The translations under genes and the position numbers were made by a program. A DNA stretch of 64,000 nucleotides from assembly GCA_028818795.1 (NCBI GenBank), contig JAPPND010000021.1, forward strand, positions 1 to 64,000, written 5' to 3'. This stretch comes from Gammaproteobacteria bacterium. GTDB taxonomy: Bacteria; Pseudomonadota; Gammaproteobacteria; Pseudomonadales; Azotimanducaceae. How positions within the stretch are numbered: the stretch's first letter is position 1; each line of letters opens with the position of its first letter. Positions 10,657 to 20,302 of this stretch are shown here, piece after piece. Below the pieces are notes generated by a model, which ran no database searches, was not told the origin of the DNA, and was given only the letters and a program-made list of their open reading frames with translations.

Positions 10657-12548
10657 CCGGACGGTGCGACGACGTCCTGCGGGATCGTCAGACCATGCAT
10701 CTTGGACCGGAGCAGGCCGCCTTCGAGGCTGTCGACGGTGGCCAGGACGGTGTTGCCGCCCGTGGCGGGCGGTTCCGGGCAGGAGGAGTCGCTCCGGTAA
10801 CCCAGCGCAGCATTCAGACGCGCCTCCCGTGTGTCGCCGAAGGCGTGGTCGAAATCGTCCGCCACTGCGCAACCGGCCACGGCCACGCCGTCGGCGCTCG
10901 GGGCGTTGTCCGGGGTGAAGCCGCCGGCGTAGTCGCCGAAACCCGCCCCGTTGACGATTTCGAACTGCACGGTGAAGTAGGTGGTGCCGCAGTTGTCCGC
11001 CGGGTAGAAGCCATGGGGTTTGCCGCAGGTGGTCTCGCCGATGAGGATCACCTCGACGTCGATCCCGCGCAGGCCGTTGATGATGGCCTCGCTCGCCGAA
11101 CAGGTGCCGGGTCCGGTCAGCACGAACACCCGGTCGAGATCGAGCGTGGGCAGGGGTTCGCCCTGCGCCACGGACAGACCGACTCCGCTAGTGCGGAACA
11201 GGGACGGCCGCAAGACCTCGCCGGTCACCGGGTTGAACACGGTGTGCTTGTCGTTGAAGCGGAGTTCGCTGAACACATGGCCTTGCGCCGCCGATGCGCC
11301 CGCGATCATGTAGGCGACCTGGTTGGCGATGATGGTGTAGCCGCCGCCGTTGTAGCGGATGTCGAGTACGAGGTCTTCGATGTCGTCCTCGGCGAGTTCG
11401 GTGATCGAGTCGACCAGGCGTTTCTCGGCTGTCGCGATATGGTCGAGGAACAGGAGATAGCCCACGAGGCCGGTATCGGTATCGATAGTGCGAACATGCT
11501 GCACCGGGTCCGAAGTGATGCTCGCCGAACGCAACGTCACGGTTCGCTGGACGTCGGAGCCCGGATCGAGCACAGTGAACTGATGCTCCTCGCCGAGTTC
11601 CGAGGGGAACAAACCGGCGTTCAGGACGTCGACCTCCGCTCGGCTCGGGGCGTGCACCGCATCCACGCCGTCGATGGCGAGGATCTTCGTGCCGCGAACG
11701 AATGCCGCTTCCGGATGTGTCGCCGGCGAATCCGGCTGCGTGTAGGCGACGCGGATGTCCCGGGGCGGTCTAGGGGCCAGAACCGCGAATCGGGCACCGT
11801 AGCCTGCGGAGACGCCGGATTGGGAGAGCTCATTCCACTCCTCGGTGTCCATGGTGAAGTGGAACCGATCCTTATCGGCACCCGATGGGGTGGTTTGCGT
11901 GGTCTTCATGAGCTCGAAGTACGTTGGCGTGTCGCAGCAATCGGGGTCGGTGTCCTCGATCTCGGCGTACCAAAGATAGGTGTGGTCGCTCCAGGATCTG
12001 AGCCAGTTGTTCTCGTCGCGGGTGGCACCCAGGCGGTCGACGTAGGCGAGGCCGGTCGCCGGATCGACGCCTGTTCGAGGGACGGCGCACGAGTTGCGGA
12101 ATAACGACGCTTCCTCGAACAGGCCACGCACCCAGCCGGACTCGGAGGCGACGGTGATGTCGAAGGTCGTCGGATCCGAGGTGTCGTTGTCGCGACCGCT
12201 GTTGTCGGTGGCCGTTACGGTGACGTTCGCAACGCCCGAGTCGAGCGCATTGATCGTCAGGACCATGCCGTCCACGGCGACCGTCGCCGCCGCCTCGTTG
12301 CTCACCGAGGCGCTCAGCGTGTGGGTATCGGACGCGTCGGAATCGGTGACCGAAACCGTCACCTCCACGGAGTTGCCGATCGTCAAGGCCTGGTCCGCGA
12401 TGGCTTGAACGGTCGGCTTGGCATTGACCGGCGTCGGTGGAGGCGCGGGCTCGGTGCCGCCGCCACCGCCACCACCGCCACAACCCGTGACGCCCAGGAA
12501 GGCGGACGACAGCAACAGGACAGCGGTGATACCCGTCTTGGACATCAT
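10653..12548 (-). CDS. S41-family (C-terminal processing type) peptidase lipoprotein
   Basis: The start MMSK at 12548 gives a clean lipoprotein signal with lipobox GVTGC followed by eight Gly; longer starts up to 12644 add residues ahead of it. Residues about 35-130 form an Ig/cadherin-like domain (SVEVTVSVTDSDASDTHTL). A PDZ-like region and the S41 catalytic domain follow: LVLDIRYNGGGY, the Ser in TCSASEAI, and Lys in TTCGKPHG form the Ser-Lys site. The protease therefore probably acts on envelope proteins outside the inner membrane. Two pairs of Cys in the catalytic half may form disulfides. The 3' end is coupled to the small gene at 10267-10656. Confidence 0.85.
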   Translation of the reverse strand: MMSKTGITAVLLLSSAFLGVTGCGGGGGGGGTEPAPPPTPVNAKPTVQAIADQALTIGNSVEVTVSVTDSDASDTHTLSASVSNEAAATVAVDGMVLTINALDSGVANVTVTATDNSGRDNDTSDPTTFDITVASESGWVRGLFEEASLFRNSCAVPRTGVDPATGLAYVDRLGATRDENNWLRSWSDHTYLWYAEIEDTDPDCCDTPTYFELMKTTQTTPSGADKDRFHFTMDTEEWNELSQSGVSAGYGARFAVLAPRPPRDIRVAYTQPDSPATHPEAAFVRGTKILAIDGVDAVHAPSRAEVDVLNAGLFPSELGEEHQFTVLDPGSDVQRTVTLRSASITSDPVQHVRTIDTDTGLVGYLLFLDHIATAEKRLVDSITELAEDDIEDLVLDIRYNGGGYTIIANQVAYMIAGASAAQGHVFSELRFNDKHTVFNPVTGEVLRPSLFRTSGVGLSVAQGEPLPTLDLDRVFVLTGPGTCSASEAIINGLRGIDVEVILIGETTCGKPHGFYPADNCGTTYFTVQFEIVNGAGFGDYAGGFTPDNAPSADGVAVAGCAVADDFDHAFGDTREARLNAALGYRSDSSCPEPPATGGNTVLATVDSLEGGLLRSKMHGLTIPQDVVAPSG

Positions 12549-12640
12549 GGTGGCTTTTGACTCTCGGCGTCCCATTCGGTTCGCGTTCGCCATCGCCAGA
12601 GCGCAGGGTGTGCGGAGCCTATTGGCCGGATCGGGGCCGG

Positions 12641-13492
12641 TCAACCGTCGATCAGCGGGTCGCCGTGCTTGACGGCATTGGCGCGGATGATCCGCAGCAT
12701 GGCCCGGAAGATCTTGGGGTTCGCGGCCACCACGTTGCCGGAATCGAGGAACCGTTCGCCGCCGCCGGCGTCGCCGATGAACCCGCCTGCCTCTCGGATG
12801 ATGACGGCGGCGGCGGCGATGTCCCAGGGTTTGAGTCCCAACTCGAAGAAGCCATCGACACGGCCGGCCGCCAGGTAGGCGAGGTCGAGCGCGGCGGAGC
12901 CCTGGCGGCGAAGTGTGCGGCAGCGGCCCATGAATTCCTTGAGGATGTCGCCGTAGGCGTCGATGTGGTCGGCGACGCTTGCGAACGGCAGGCCGCCGGC
13001 GATGATGGAGTCGTCGATCCGGTCGCGCGCGGCGACGCGTATCCGCCGGCCGTTGAGACGTGCCCCGCTACCGCGGCTGGCCGTGAACTCCTCGTTGCGG
13101 ACGTGGTCGACCACCACGCCGTGCAACAGGGCGGCACCCCGGGTAACCGCGATGGACGTGCAGAAGTGCGGAATCCCGTGGAGGAAGTTGGTGGTTCCGT
13201 CAAGGGGATCGATGATCCACGTGTACGGCGGTTGATCCGCTGCTTCTGAGCCCTCATCCGAGGTGTCGACCGGTTCGCTCGAGCCCCGTTCTTCGGCCAG
13301 GATGGTGTGATGCGGATAGGCCTTCAGGATGGTGTCCACGATCAGATCCTCGGCCTCCACATCGATCTCGGAGACCAGGTCGTTGCGCCCCTTCTCGCGC
13401 ACGGTGAGCGTGTCGATCCGGTCCATCGACCGGAGAATGATCCGGCCGGCCCGCCGTGCGGCCCTCAGGGCGATGTTCACCAAGGGTTCCAT
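12641..13492 (-). CDS. suhB: Inositol-1-monophosphatase family protein SuhB
   Basis: 283 residues, slightly longer than the usual 267. Landmarks are the metal-site Glu in ILAEERGS, the IMPase motif WIIDPLDGTTNFLHGIPHFC around residue 90-108, and the C-terminal WDIAAAAVIIREAGG with the third metal-binding Asp. A short acidic insert (SSEPVDTSDEGSEAADQ) between ILAEERG and WIIDP explains the extra length. SuhB dephosphorylates inositol phosphate and in E. coli also takes part in rRNA antitermination complexes. It is divergent from trmJ, a neighbour arrangement common in Gammaproteobacteria next to iscR. Confidence 0.95.
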   Translation of the reverse strand: MEPLVNIALRAARRAGRIILRSMDRIDTLTVREKGRNDLVSEIDVEAEDLIVDTILKAYPHHTILAEERGSSEPVDTSDEGSEAADQPPYTWIIDPLDGTTNFLHGIPHFCTSIAVTRGAALLHGVVVDHVRNEEFTASRGSGARLNGRRIRVAARDRIDDSIIAGGLPFASVADHIDAYGDILKEFMGRCRTLRRQGSAALDLAYLAAGRVDGFFELGLKPWDIAAAAVIIREAGGFIGDAGGGERFLDSGNVVAANPKIFRAMLRIIRANAVKHGDPLIDG

Positions 13493-13598
13493 GTTATTGA
13501 CTGAGTTGAGGCCGAATGCGCTGCCCGTCCCGGGGCGACGGGGTCTGTGGTGGGGCGCGGTATCCTACGCCACGGCTGTCGTTGAAGGAAGCGAGCCA

Positions 13599-14381
13599 AT
13601 GTCGCGTGTCCAAGCGAAGGACATTCGAATCGTGTTGGTCGAACCGAGCCACCCCGGCAACATTGGCGGCACGGCTCGCGCCATGAAGACCATGGGTCTG
13701 GCCGATCTAGCCATCGTCAACCCGGGTCGGTTCCCGGACCCGCAGGCGGTCTGGCGTGCCGCGGGTGCCGTCGATGTAGTGGACGCGGCACGCGTGTTCG
13801 ACCGCGTCGACGAAGCGATCGCGGACTGCGGCTGGGTGGTCGGCACCAGTGCCCGTAGCCGACGCGTCCCCTGGCCCGTCGCCACCGTCGAACAATTCTC
13901 TGAGCAGCTCGCCCGAGAGGATCTCGGTGGCAAGCCGGTGGCCGTCCTGTTCGGACGCGAAGACCGCGGCCTGAGCAACGAGGAACTCGAGTGGTGCAAC
14001 CTCCACGTCGTGATTCCGGCCAACCCCGAGTACCCATCGCTCAACCTCGCCATGGCCGTCCAGGTCGTCTGTTACGAGATCTCGAGAGCGCTGACGCGAG
14101 TTGCGAACCCCGACGCCGGGACCGAAGACCCACCATCGGACGACCCGCCGACCAACTGGGACCGATCGCCCGCCACCGCAGCAGATCTGGCCGCGTTGTA
14201 CCGCCACCTCAGCCACGTCCTCTCAGCCATCGAGTTCCAAAACCCGAAGAACCCCCGACTCACCATGACCCGCCTACGCCGGATGTTCACCCGCATCCGC
14301 CCCGACCAGACCGAAGTCGCCATACTGCGCGGCGTCCTCACCCGCATCGAACGATCCCTCGCCCGCCGCCCCCCGCGTTAG
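13599..14381 (+). CDS. trmJ: tRNA (cytidine/uridine-32-2'-O)-methyltransferase TrmJ
   Basis: 260 residues from ATG 13599, preceded by AAGGA. It is a SPOUT-class methyltransferase: IRIVLVEPSHPGNIGGTARAMKTMGL at the start, GTSARSRR with the loop, VLFGREDRGLSNEEL and the knot segment IPANPEYPSLNLAMAVQVVCYE. It modifies ribose 32 in the anticodon loop. The C-terminal helical extension (LYRHLSHVLSAIEF) is normal. The suhB/trmJ/iscR neighbourhood is typical, but here a broken transposase separates trmJ from iscR. The stop TAG runs directly into the GGGACACCCAC repeat cluster. Confidence 0.95.
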   Translation: MSRVQAKDIRIVLVEPSHPGNIGGTARAMKTMGLADLAIVNPGRFPDPQAVWRAAGAVDVVDAARVFDRVDEAIADCGWVVGTSARSRRVPWPVATVEQFSEQLAREDLGGKPVAVLFGREDRGLSNEELEWCNLHVVIPANPEYPSLNLAMAVQVVCYEISRALTRVANPDAGTEDPPSDDPPTNWDRSPATAADLAALYRHLSHVLSAIEFQNPKNPRLTMTRLRRMFTRIRPDQTEVAILRGVLTRIERSLARRPPR

Positions 14382-14444
14382 GGACACCCACTTCCCAGCC
14401 AGGGACACCCACTCGCGCACACGCGTGTAAAAAGGTGGGTGTCC
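14381..14444. repeat. GGGACACCCAC REP-like cluster
   Basis: Two direct copies of GGGACACCCAC (14381-14391 and 14402-14412) and one inverted copy, GGTGGGTGTCC (14434-14444), form a REPIN-like set between trmJ and the broken RAYT gene. The same motif is the core of an 18-bp tandem repeat at 52785. Confidence 0.7.
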
Positions 14445-14591
14445 TCGTCTGGGGAAAGGAACGGAAGAGTGGTTTCTTGTGTCGGGCGACGAGCGAATTG
14501 GCCGGTTTTCCGGCCGTGGAACGCCCGTTTGGGGGCTAGATGGTGCGGTTGGAGTGCGGAATTGGGGGGCGAGGGCGCCGTTTCCTGGGGG

Positions 14592-15494
14592 TCAGGCGAG
14601 CGCGACGGCCCACCTTGGTGTGGAGGTGGTTCGTGCGACGCGTCGGCGGCTGGACGCGACGAGGGCGAGCCACGATTTCGGGTCGCCGACCGTCGGTGGG
14701 GCGCGCTCCTTGGGGATTTCGTCGCGGTGAAGGCCACCGGTCCACTCGACTTGCTCGCGGTAGTCGCGTAGCGAGACCTCGAGGACGGATGGGCCGCCGC
14801 TTGTGACGCGGCGCCTAGTGGTGTCCAGGCGAAGCGGCGCAACCGGCTCGTCGAGGCGCTCTGGTTCGTCGTCGGCTTCTTCCAGCCGGCGTTGGAGGGA
14901 TGTGTGTTGCGGGGCGTCGACCCGGTCGGCCATGCCCGCGCGGACGGGATTCAGGTCCTGGTAGGCCATGCAGGCGCGCAGCGCACGCTCGTCTGGCAGA
15001 CCGTTGGAAGCGAACCGGCCGTCCCAGAAACGGCCGGTGCAGTCGTCTTCTTGGTTGGCTCGCCGGGCGATCGGTTCGTTCAGGCAGCGCATGTACCAGG
15101 ATAGATCGGCGAGTCAGTTGCGCAGGACGGCGACTCGTTCGGTGTTTGCCGCGAGGGTCGCGACTTGAGCATCAAGGTGCTCAGTGCACTTGGGCGGGTA
15201 AAGGGTGAGCCAGCGACGGGCCACTTCCTCGTCGCAGAGCTCGAGCTTCTCCTGCGGACGGTAGTGGAGGCCGATGTGGTAGTGGTTGGACATGACGACA
15301 TAGGAATAGATCTTGACCGTGAACAGTTCGGCCAGAGCGAGCAGCCTGTCCTCGATCCAGCCGCGGCGATGCGAAAAGTCGCGGCCGCTGACCGGGTCGC
15401 GACCACACAACCAGGCACGTCGCACGCAACGCGAGCCGACGTGGTAGTAGCCCCCGTTTTCGCGATCGATCAATAGGCATCTAGGTACGGTCAT
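14592..15494 (-). pseudogene. REP-associated (Y1/HUH) transposase broken by an internal stop
   Basis: From ATG 15494 the frame encodes [30 protein letters not shown] sequence with the HUH motif in MSNHYHIGLHY, the hallmark of IS200-like RAYT transposases. At 15116-15114 there is a TGA, and the same frame continues with LADLSWYMRCLNEPIARRANQEDD and FWDGRF, which the intact relative at 33889 carries uninterrupted (HFMKHLKQPIARRANLEDD). A single change at one codon, likely CGA to TGA, explains the break. The 3' end is followed by the GGGACACCCAC repeats, its probable cognate REPs. Confidence 0.85.
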
Positions 15495-15683
15495 GCGTCG
15501 ATTGTCGTTCTTCTCGTCGGGCGTTCGAAATGGGCGAAGGCTGAAAACCTTGTAGGAATTCACACCATCCGAGACGGGCTGCGACAGTCTGCCGGGCGCC
15601 GTCGCGCGGGGTGGAGCGGATGCCCGTGGTGGCATACCTTGCGTTCCCCTGCCGGGCAGCCGACACACCTGGCGCGGTCTGCC

Positions 15684-15712
15684 TTGCGGCGGAACCCGCC
15701 TCGCTCCAAAAT
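15684..15712 (+). promoter_or_regulatory. Possible sigma-70 promoter of iscR
   Basis: TTGCGG and CAAAAT separated by 17 bases lie 28 bases before the iscR start. The match is moderate and no clear IscR operator was recognised. Confidence 0.35.
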
Positions 15713-15740
15713 AGGGTCGATAACGTCGATGGCGAGATCC

Positions 15741-16202
15741 ATGCGCCTTACCACCAAGGGTCGATACGCGGTCACAGCGATACTGGATGTCGCGCTACAT
15801 GCGTCTGACAGGCCGATCTCGCTCGCCGAGATCGCGGATAGGCAAGGCATTTCCCGGCCCTATCTCGAGCAGATATTCGGACGCTTGAAGCGCGCCGGGC
15901 TCGTCGAAAGCTGGCGCGGCCCGGGCGGCGGCTATCGCTTGAGCACCGATCCCGAGAACCTGAGCGTCGCCGATGTCATCGGCGCCGTCGGAGAGGGCGT
16001 GGACGCGACTCGTTGCGGCGGCACCGGCGACTGCCAGGACGGCGAGGTCTGCCTGACCCACGAGTTGTGGGCCGACCTGTCGATGCAGATCCATCTGTTC
16101 CTCTCGCGCATCACGTTGGCGAGCCTGGTTAGCCGCGGCGATGTGCTCTCGGTGGCGAGACGACAGGATATAGGCAACCTGATTGCCGCCCGGCATGTCT
16201 GA
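15741..16202 (+). CDS. iscR: Iron-sulfur cluster regulator IscR
   Basis: 153 residues from ATG 15741 ([11 protein letters not shown], matching the known IscR start; an ATG at 15729 adds four residues). A winged-helix Rrf2 domain with [20 protein letters not shown] recognition helix and RGPGGGYRL wing is followed by the cluster ligands [13 protein letters not shown] and the nearby His. With its [2Fe-2S] cluster IscR represses its own operon. It overlaps iscS by 8 bases. No iscU, iscA or chaperone genes follow in this window. Confidence 0.96.
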   Translation: MRLTTKGRYAVTAILDVALHASDRPISLAEIADRQGISRPYLEQIFGRLKRAGLVESWRGPGGGYRLSTDPENLSVADVIGAVGEGVDATRCGGTGDCQDGEVCLTHELWADLSMQIHLFLSRITLASLVSRGDVLSVARRQDIGNLIAARHV

Positions 16203-17406
16203 AGCCGCGGCCCCGGCGGCGGGCCGCAGGCGAGCCGTCTATCTCGACTACTCGGCCACCACGCCAGTCGATCCTCGCGTGGTGGAGAAAATGAACCGAT
16301 GCCTGTCGATGGACGGCGAATTCGGCAATCCCGCCTCGACGACCCATGCCTACGGCTGGGATGCCGCCGAACTCGTCGAGGAAGCCCGCGTCCACGTCGC
16401 CGACCTCATCCATGCCGATCCGCGCGCCATCGTCTGGACCTCGGGAGCGACCGAGTCCGACAACCTTGCCCTCAAGGGCGTCGCGGAGGCGGCGGGCGGC
16501 GGCCATCTGGTCACCACCAGCTACGAGCACAAGGCGGTCCTCGACACCGCCAAGTACCTAGAAAGCGAAGGCGTGCAGGTGACCTACGTGGATCCCGGCG
16601 CCGATGGCATCGTCGATCCCGCGCACGTGGCGGCGGCAATCCAGGACGACACCTTTCTGGTTTCGGTGATGCACGCCAACAACGAGGTGGGCACGGTCAA
16701 CGACATCGCCGCGATCGGCCGCCTTTGCCGCCAACGGGGAGTGCCGTTCCACACCGATGCGGCGCAGAGCGCGGGCAAGCTGTCACTCGACGTGGAGCGC
16801 GACTGCCTGGACCTCGTGAGCATCTCGGCCCACAAGATCTACGGCCCCAAGGGCATCGGCGTGTTGTACGTCCGTCGCGAGCCGCCTGTGGCCATCGCCG
16901 AGCAGATACACGGCGGAGGCCATGAAAGAGGCATGCGATCAGGAACCCTGGCAACCCACCAGATCGTCGGCATGGGCGAAGCGTGCAGACTGGCGGCACT
17001 TTGCGTGGACCCAGAGAGCCGGCGGGTCGTCGAGCTTCGCAGTCGCTTGTGGTCTCACATCCGGCAGATACCCGGAACTCAGTTGAACGGTTCGCCGGAG
17101 CGGCGCCTGCCGGGTACGCTTAGCGTCGCATTCGACGGCGTGGACGGGGAGACCCTGTTGATGGCCTTGGACGATATTGCCGTGTCGTCGGGCTCGGCCT
17201 GCACGTCCGCCACGGTGGAGCCGTCCTACGTTCTGCGAGCGATGAACATTCCCGATGACTTGGCGGCCAGCTCCCTGCGCCTGACGGTCGGTCGCTTCAC
17301 CACGTTGTCGGATGTGGACTTCGCCGGACGCCGCCTCGCCGAAGTGGCGGGGGCCCTGCACCACGGCGCGTCACCGCAACCGGCCAGGCGCGCAAGCGGC
17401 GTATAA
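16195..17406 (+). CDS. iscS: Cysteine desulfurase IscS
   Basis: 403 residues from ATG 16195. A PLP enzyme that takes sulfur from cysteine for Fe-S clusters and thio-modified tRNA. Visible features are the start [16 protein letters not shown], the [11 protein letters not shown] segment, [10 protein letters not shown], the PLP-binding Lys in [12 protein letters not shown], and the active Cys in [14 protein letters not shown] on its mobile loop. C-terminal residues after VAGALHHG are less conserved. It is followed after 71 bases by ndk instead of iscU, so its scaffold partner must be elsewhere. Confidence 0.96.
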   Translation: MSEAAAPAAGRRRAVYLDYSATTPVDPRVVEKMNRCLSMDGEFGNPASTTHAYGWDAAELVEEARVHVADLIHADPRAIVWTSGATESDNLALKGVAEAAGGGHLVTTSYEHKAVLDTAKYLESEGVQVTYVDPGADGIVDPAHVAAAIQDDTFLVSVMHANNEVGTVNDIAAIGRLCRQRGVPFHTDAAQSAGKLSLDVERDCLDLVSISAHKIYGPKGIGVLYVRREPPVAIAEQIHGGGHERGMRSGTLATHQIVGMGEACRLAALCVDPESRRVVELRSRLWSHIRQIPGTQLNGSPERRLPGTLSVAFDGVDGETLLMALDDIAVSSGSACTSATVEPSYVLRAMNIPDDLAASSLRLTVGRFTTLSDVDFAGRRLAEVAGALHHGASPQPARRASGV

Positions 17407-17477
17407 TAGGGTCTCGGGCATCGCGTATCGCTCGTAAGCCGTGGCCAACGCGCTTGAGCTGCACCGGAGACGAGGCA

Positions 17478-18005
17478 ATGGAACAATCTGCCAGTGGCGG
17501 CGGTGGCGGGGTTGACGCTCCCCGGAATGAGGCCGACGCGGCCACCCGGACCGGCTGCAAGCTGGTCGAGAGAACGCTCTCCATCGTCAAACCCGACGCC
17601 GTCGCGAAGAACCTGATCGGCGAGATCTGCTCGCGGTTCGAAAAGGGCGGCTTGGCGATCGTAGCCGCGAAAATGGTACGGCTGACGCCGGACGCCGCCG
17701 GCGGTTTCTATGCCGAGCATCGCGGCAAACCGTTCTACGAGCCCTTGGTCGACTACATGTGCTCCGGCCCCATCGTCGTGCAGGTGCTCGAAGGTCGGGA
17801 CGCCATCGCCGTCAACCGCGCCTTGATGGGCGCAACCGATCCGAAGCAAGCCGCGCCGGGGACCATCCGTGCCGATTTCGCCCAATCCATCGACGCGAAC
17901 GCCGTGCACGGATCCGACTCGCAGGCCTCCGCCGAGCGCGAGATCGCCTACTTCTTCGCCCCAGAGGAAATCTGTCCTAGATCCGCGCGTTCGGAAAGCG
18001 CCTAG
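17478..18005 (+). CDS. ndk: Nucleoside diphosphate kinase with N-terminal extension
   Basis: Balances NTP pools by phosphate transfer through a phospho-His. ATG 17478 is preceded by GAGACGAGG; a TTG at 17454 is also in frame. The conserved part starts at [15 protein letters not shown], includes [14 protein letters not shown], the RALMGATDP segment and the active-site His in NAVHGSDS. About 34 residues (Gly-rich SGGGGGVD) precede it that ordinary 143-residue NDKs lack, and the C-terminus is slightly extended (PRSARSESA). Position before rlmN is the usual gammaproteobacterial order. Confidence 0.94.
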   Translation: MEQSASGGGGGVDAPRNEADAATRTGCKLVERTLSIVKPDAVAKNLIGEICSRFEKGGLAIVAAKMVRLTPDAAGGFYAEHRGKPFYEPLVDYMCSGPIVVQVLEGRDAIAVNRALMGATDPKQAAPGTIRADFAQSIDANAVHGSDSQASAEREIAYFFAPEEICPRSARSESA

Positions 18006-18105
18006 CCTGAAGCCCCGATATGCTTGAACGCGGCAAAAGGCTCCCACCCGAGTCGAGTTTCGGCATCGTGTTGCCGCTCGTCAGGCCGGCGGGTCCCCGC
18101 TAGAC

Positions 18106-19269
18106 ATGGCCGACGCAAAGACCAATCTGCTCGGGATGCCGCGGGCTGCGCTTCGGTCGTTCTTCGAGGGGATTGGCGAAAAGCCCTACCGGGCGGACCA
18201 GGTGATGCGATGGATCTACCGTGCCAAGGTCACCGACATCGACGCCATGACCAATATCTCGAGGTCGCTGCGCAGCCATCTGAGGGAGATTGCCGAGATC
18301 CGTGTGCCGGCGTTCAGCGCCGGCAGGCGATCCTCCGACGGGGTCGTTAAGTGGCTGGCGCACGTCGAACAGGGACAGGAGGTGGAGACCGTTCTGATCC
18401 CGGATGCCGGTGGCACGTACGACGCCCCCGAGGCCGGCACACCGACCCGGCGCAACACGCTGTGCATTTCATCGCAGGTGGGTTGCTCCCTGGACTGCAG
18501 TTTCTGCGCCACGGGCAAGCAGGGGTTCAACGGAAATCTGACCCGTGCCGAGATCGTCGGCCAGGTATGGCAGGCCAGCCGCGAACTCGCCGCCCGCGGC
18601 GATGACCGGGGTATCACCAACGTCGTGTTCATGGGCATGGGCGAGCCCTTGCTCAACTTCCAACCCGTGATCGATGCCACCGACGTCCTGATGGACGACC
18701 TGGCCTTTGGCATCTCCAAGCGCCGGGTGACCATCAGCACCGCCGGGGTAGTGCCCCGCATCCGCGATCTGGCGTTGCACACCGACGTCTCCCTTGCCGT
18801 GTCCCTCCACGCCCCGCGAGACGAACTTCGCAACGTCCTCGTGCCGCTCAACCGGAAGTACCCGATCGCGGATCTGCTCGACGCCTGTCGACATTACCTA
18901 CGCCGATTGGGCGAACGCCGAAGCATCACGATGGAATACACGCTGATCGAAGGGGTGAACGACAGCTTGGCCGACGCCCGGGACCTGGCACGCCTCCTCA
19001 CCGGTCTGCGCGCGAAGGTGAACCTGATTCCGTTCAACCCGTTCCCGGATGATCGAAACGGCTACCGGCGGCCCGATGCCAAGAGGATCGCCGGTTTCCA
19101 GAGCAGCCTTCTGAATGCCGGCATCGCCACCATGCTGCGGACCACGCGGGGGGATGAGATCGGCGCGGCTTGCGGTCAACTGACGGGAACCGTCCACGAT
19201 CGCACGCGACGAAGGATGCGGTACCTGGCGCGGGAAGCCGTGTCGATGCAGACGCGACCGGCGCCATGA
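18106..19269 (+). CDS. rlmN: Dual-specificity 23S rRNA/tRNA adenine-C2 methyltransferase RlmN
   Basis: 387 residues. A radical SAM enzyme that methylates A2503 of 23S rRNA and A37 of some tRNAs. The cluster motif is CSLDCSFC within SSQVGCSLDCSFCATGKQGF; then VVFMGMGEPLLNF, TISTAGVVP, VSLHAPRDELR and the methyl-carrying Cys in GAACGQL near the C-terminus. A small insert between VETVLIP and RRNTLCISSQ adds a few residues. Its stop overlaps the rodZ start (ATGA), indicating an operon. Confidence 0.96.
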   Translation: MADAKTNLLGMPRAALRSFFEGIGEKPYRADQVMRWIYRAKVTDIDAMTNISRSLRSHLREIAEIRVPAFSAGRRSSDGVVKWLAHVEQGQEVETVLIPDAGGTYDAPEAGTPTRRNTLCISSQVGCSLDCSFCATGKQGFNGNLTRAEIVGQVWQASRELAARGDDRGITNVVFMGMGEPLLNFQPVIDATDVLMDDLAFGISKRRVTISTAGVVPRIRDLALHTDVSLAVSLHAPRDELRNVLVPLNRKYPIADLLDACRHYLRRLGERRSITMEYTLIEGVNDSLADARDLARLLTGLRAKVNLIPFNPFPDDRNGYRRPDAKRIAGFQSSLLNAGIATMLRTTRGDEIGAACGQLTGTVHDRTRRRMRYLAREAVSMQTRPAP

Positions 19270-20300
19270 GCGCTACGGGCGACGCGCAGGACGCAGAAGC
19301 TGACGCTGGGTACGAGCCCGGCCGGGATCCGACCGTAGGCGGCGCGCGGGACGTGCATGCCGACGGGTTCGGGCCGGCGTTGCGCGAGGCGCGGCAGAAA
19401 GCCGGTCTGTCGGTTGTCGAAGTCGCCAATGTGCTCAAGGTCACGGAACGCACGGTCAATGCTCTCGAGGCAGAGCGCTACGAGGATTTGCCGCCGCGCC
19501 CGTATGTCCGCGGCTACGTTCGGCGGTACGCCCGCCTCGTCGGTTTGGATGCCACAACGGTGGCGGTCGGTTCCGACACCGTTGAAGCGGAGTCGGTAGT
19601 GCCCGTGGTCGCACCGCGATCGCGGTGGGCGTTGTTCAACGATTTCGCCCGGGAAAGCTGGGGTCTGGTGTACGGCAGCATCGTGTTGGTTTTCGTCACC
19701 CTGATCGGCGTTGCCCTGTGGTGGGCGTGGCAGGGCGGGAACGTCGAAGAGGCCGTCCCGGCAGCCGTGCCGAATACCGCCCGGGCGGATCCGCCGCCTA
19801 CTGCAGCCGCCAGTCCTCCGACTCCCGAGGTTGCCCCGGAGGCGGTTGCCACAGAACAAGGCGACCCCGTCCCGAAGTTGGAGTCGGCTCCTGACGGGCA
19901 AGGCGAACCTGCCCCGGCGTTGGCGTCGACCGCCGCGGTGCCCGAGTCATCCGAGCCCGGTGTCACCGTTCCGGCCCCCGCGGAGGCTGCCGCGGTCGAG
20001 CCGGGTGTCGACGATGCGGAAACCGACGAATCCGCGACCGGCGACGATGCCTTGGCCGGACCCGACCGGATCACATTCGTCTTCGAGGGGGATTGCTGGG
20101 TGGAGGTCCGGGGTCTGGACGGCGACCTGCTGCACGGCGACCTTGGTCAGGACGGCGAGACCGCAACGGTACGTGGCCGGGCACCGTTTTCGGTACTCGT
20201 CGGCAACCCGGCCGTTGTCGATGTCACCTTCAATGGCGAACGCGTCTCTCTGGATCCGGGCCGCCCGGGGGAAGTCGCGCGATTCGAGGTCGGGGGCTGA
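19266..20300 (+). CDS. rodZ: Cytoskeleton protein RodZ
   Basis: 344 residues from ATG 19266, coupled to rlmN. The cytoplasmic helix-turn-helix (about residues 35-105: LREARQKAGLSVVEVANVLKV, then EDLPPRPYVRGYVRRYARLVG) binds MreB in the family. A membrane helix (about 138-160, YGSIVLVFVTLIGVALWW) leads into a long Pro/Ala/Glu-rich linker and a C-terminal DUF4115 beta domain (FVFEGDCWVEVRGLDG). RodZ links MreB to the wall-elongation machinery. The pilF and ispG genes that often flank it in Gammaproteobacteria are missing here. Confidence 0.92.
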   Translation: MSATGDAQDAEADAGYEPGRDPTVGGARDVHADGFGPALREARQKAGLSVVEVANVLKVTERTVNALEAERYEDLPPRPYVRGYVRRYARLVGLDATTVAVGSDTVEAESVVPVVAPRSRWALFNDFARESWGLVYGSIVLVFVTLIGVALWWAWQGGNVEEAVPAAVPNTARADPPPTAAASPPTPEVAPEAVATEQGDPVPKLESAPDGQGEPAPALASTAAVPESSEPGVTVPAPAEAAAVEPGVDDAETDESATGDDALAGPDRITFVFEGDCWVEVRGLDGDLLHGDLGQDGETATVRGRAPFSVLVGNPAVVDVTFNGERVSLDPGRPGEVARFEVGG

Positions 20301-20302
20301 CG

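Noticed and set aside
10470..12104. A 544-codon plus-strand frame opposite the S41 protease
   Set aside because: Antisense shadow created by high GC; the minus-strand frame has signal peptide, lipobox and Ser-Lys catalytic motifs.
15114..15116. TGA in the first RAYT gene read as selenocysteine
   Set aside because: No selenocysteine context is known for RAYT transposases and the intact paralogue has an ordinary residue around this position; a nonsense mutation is simpler.
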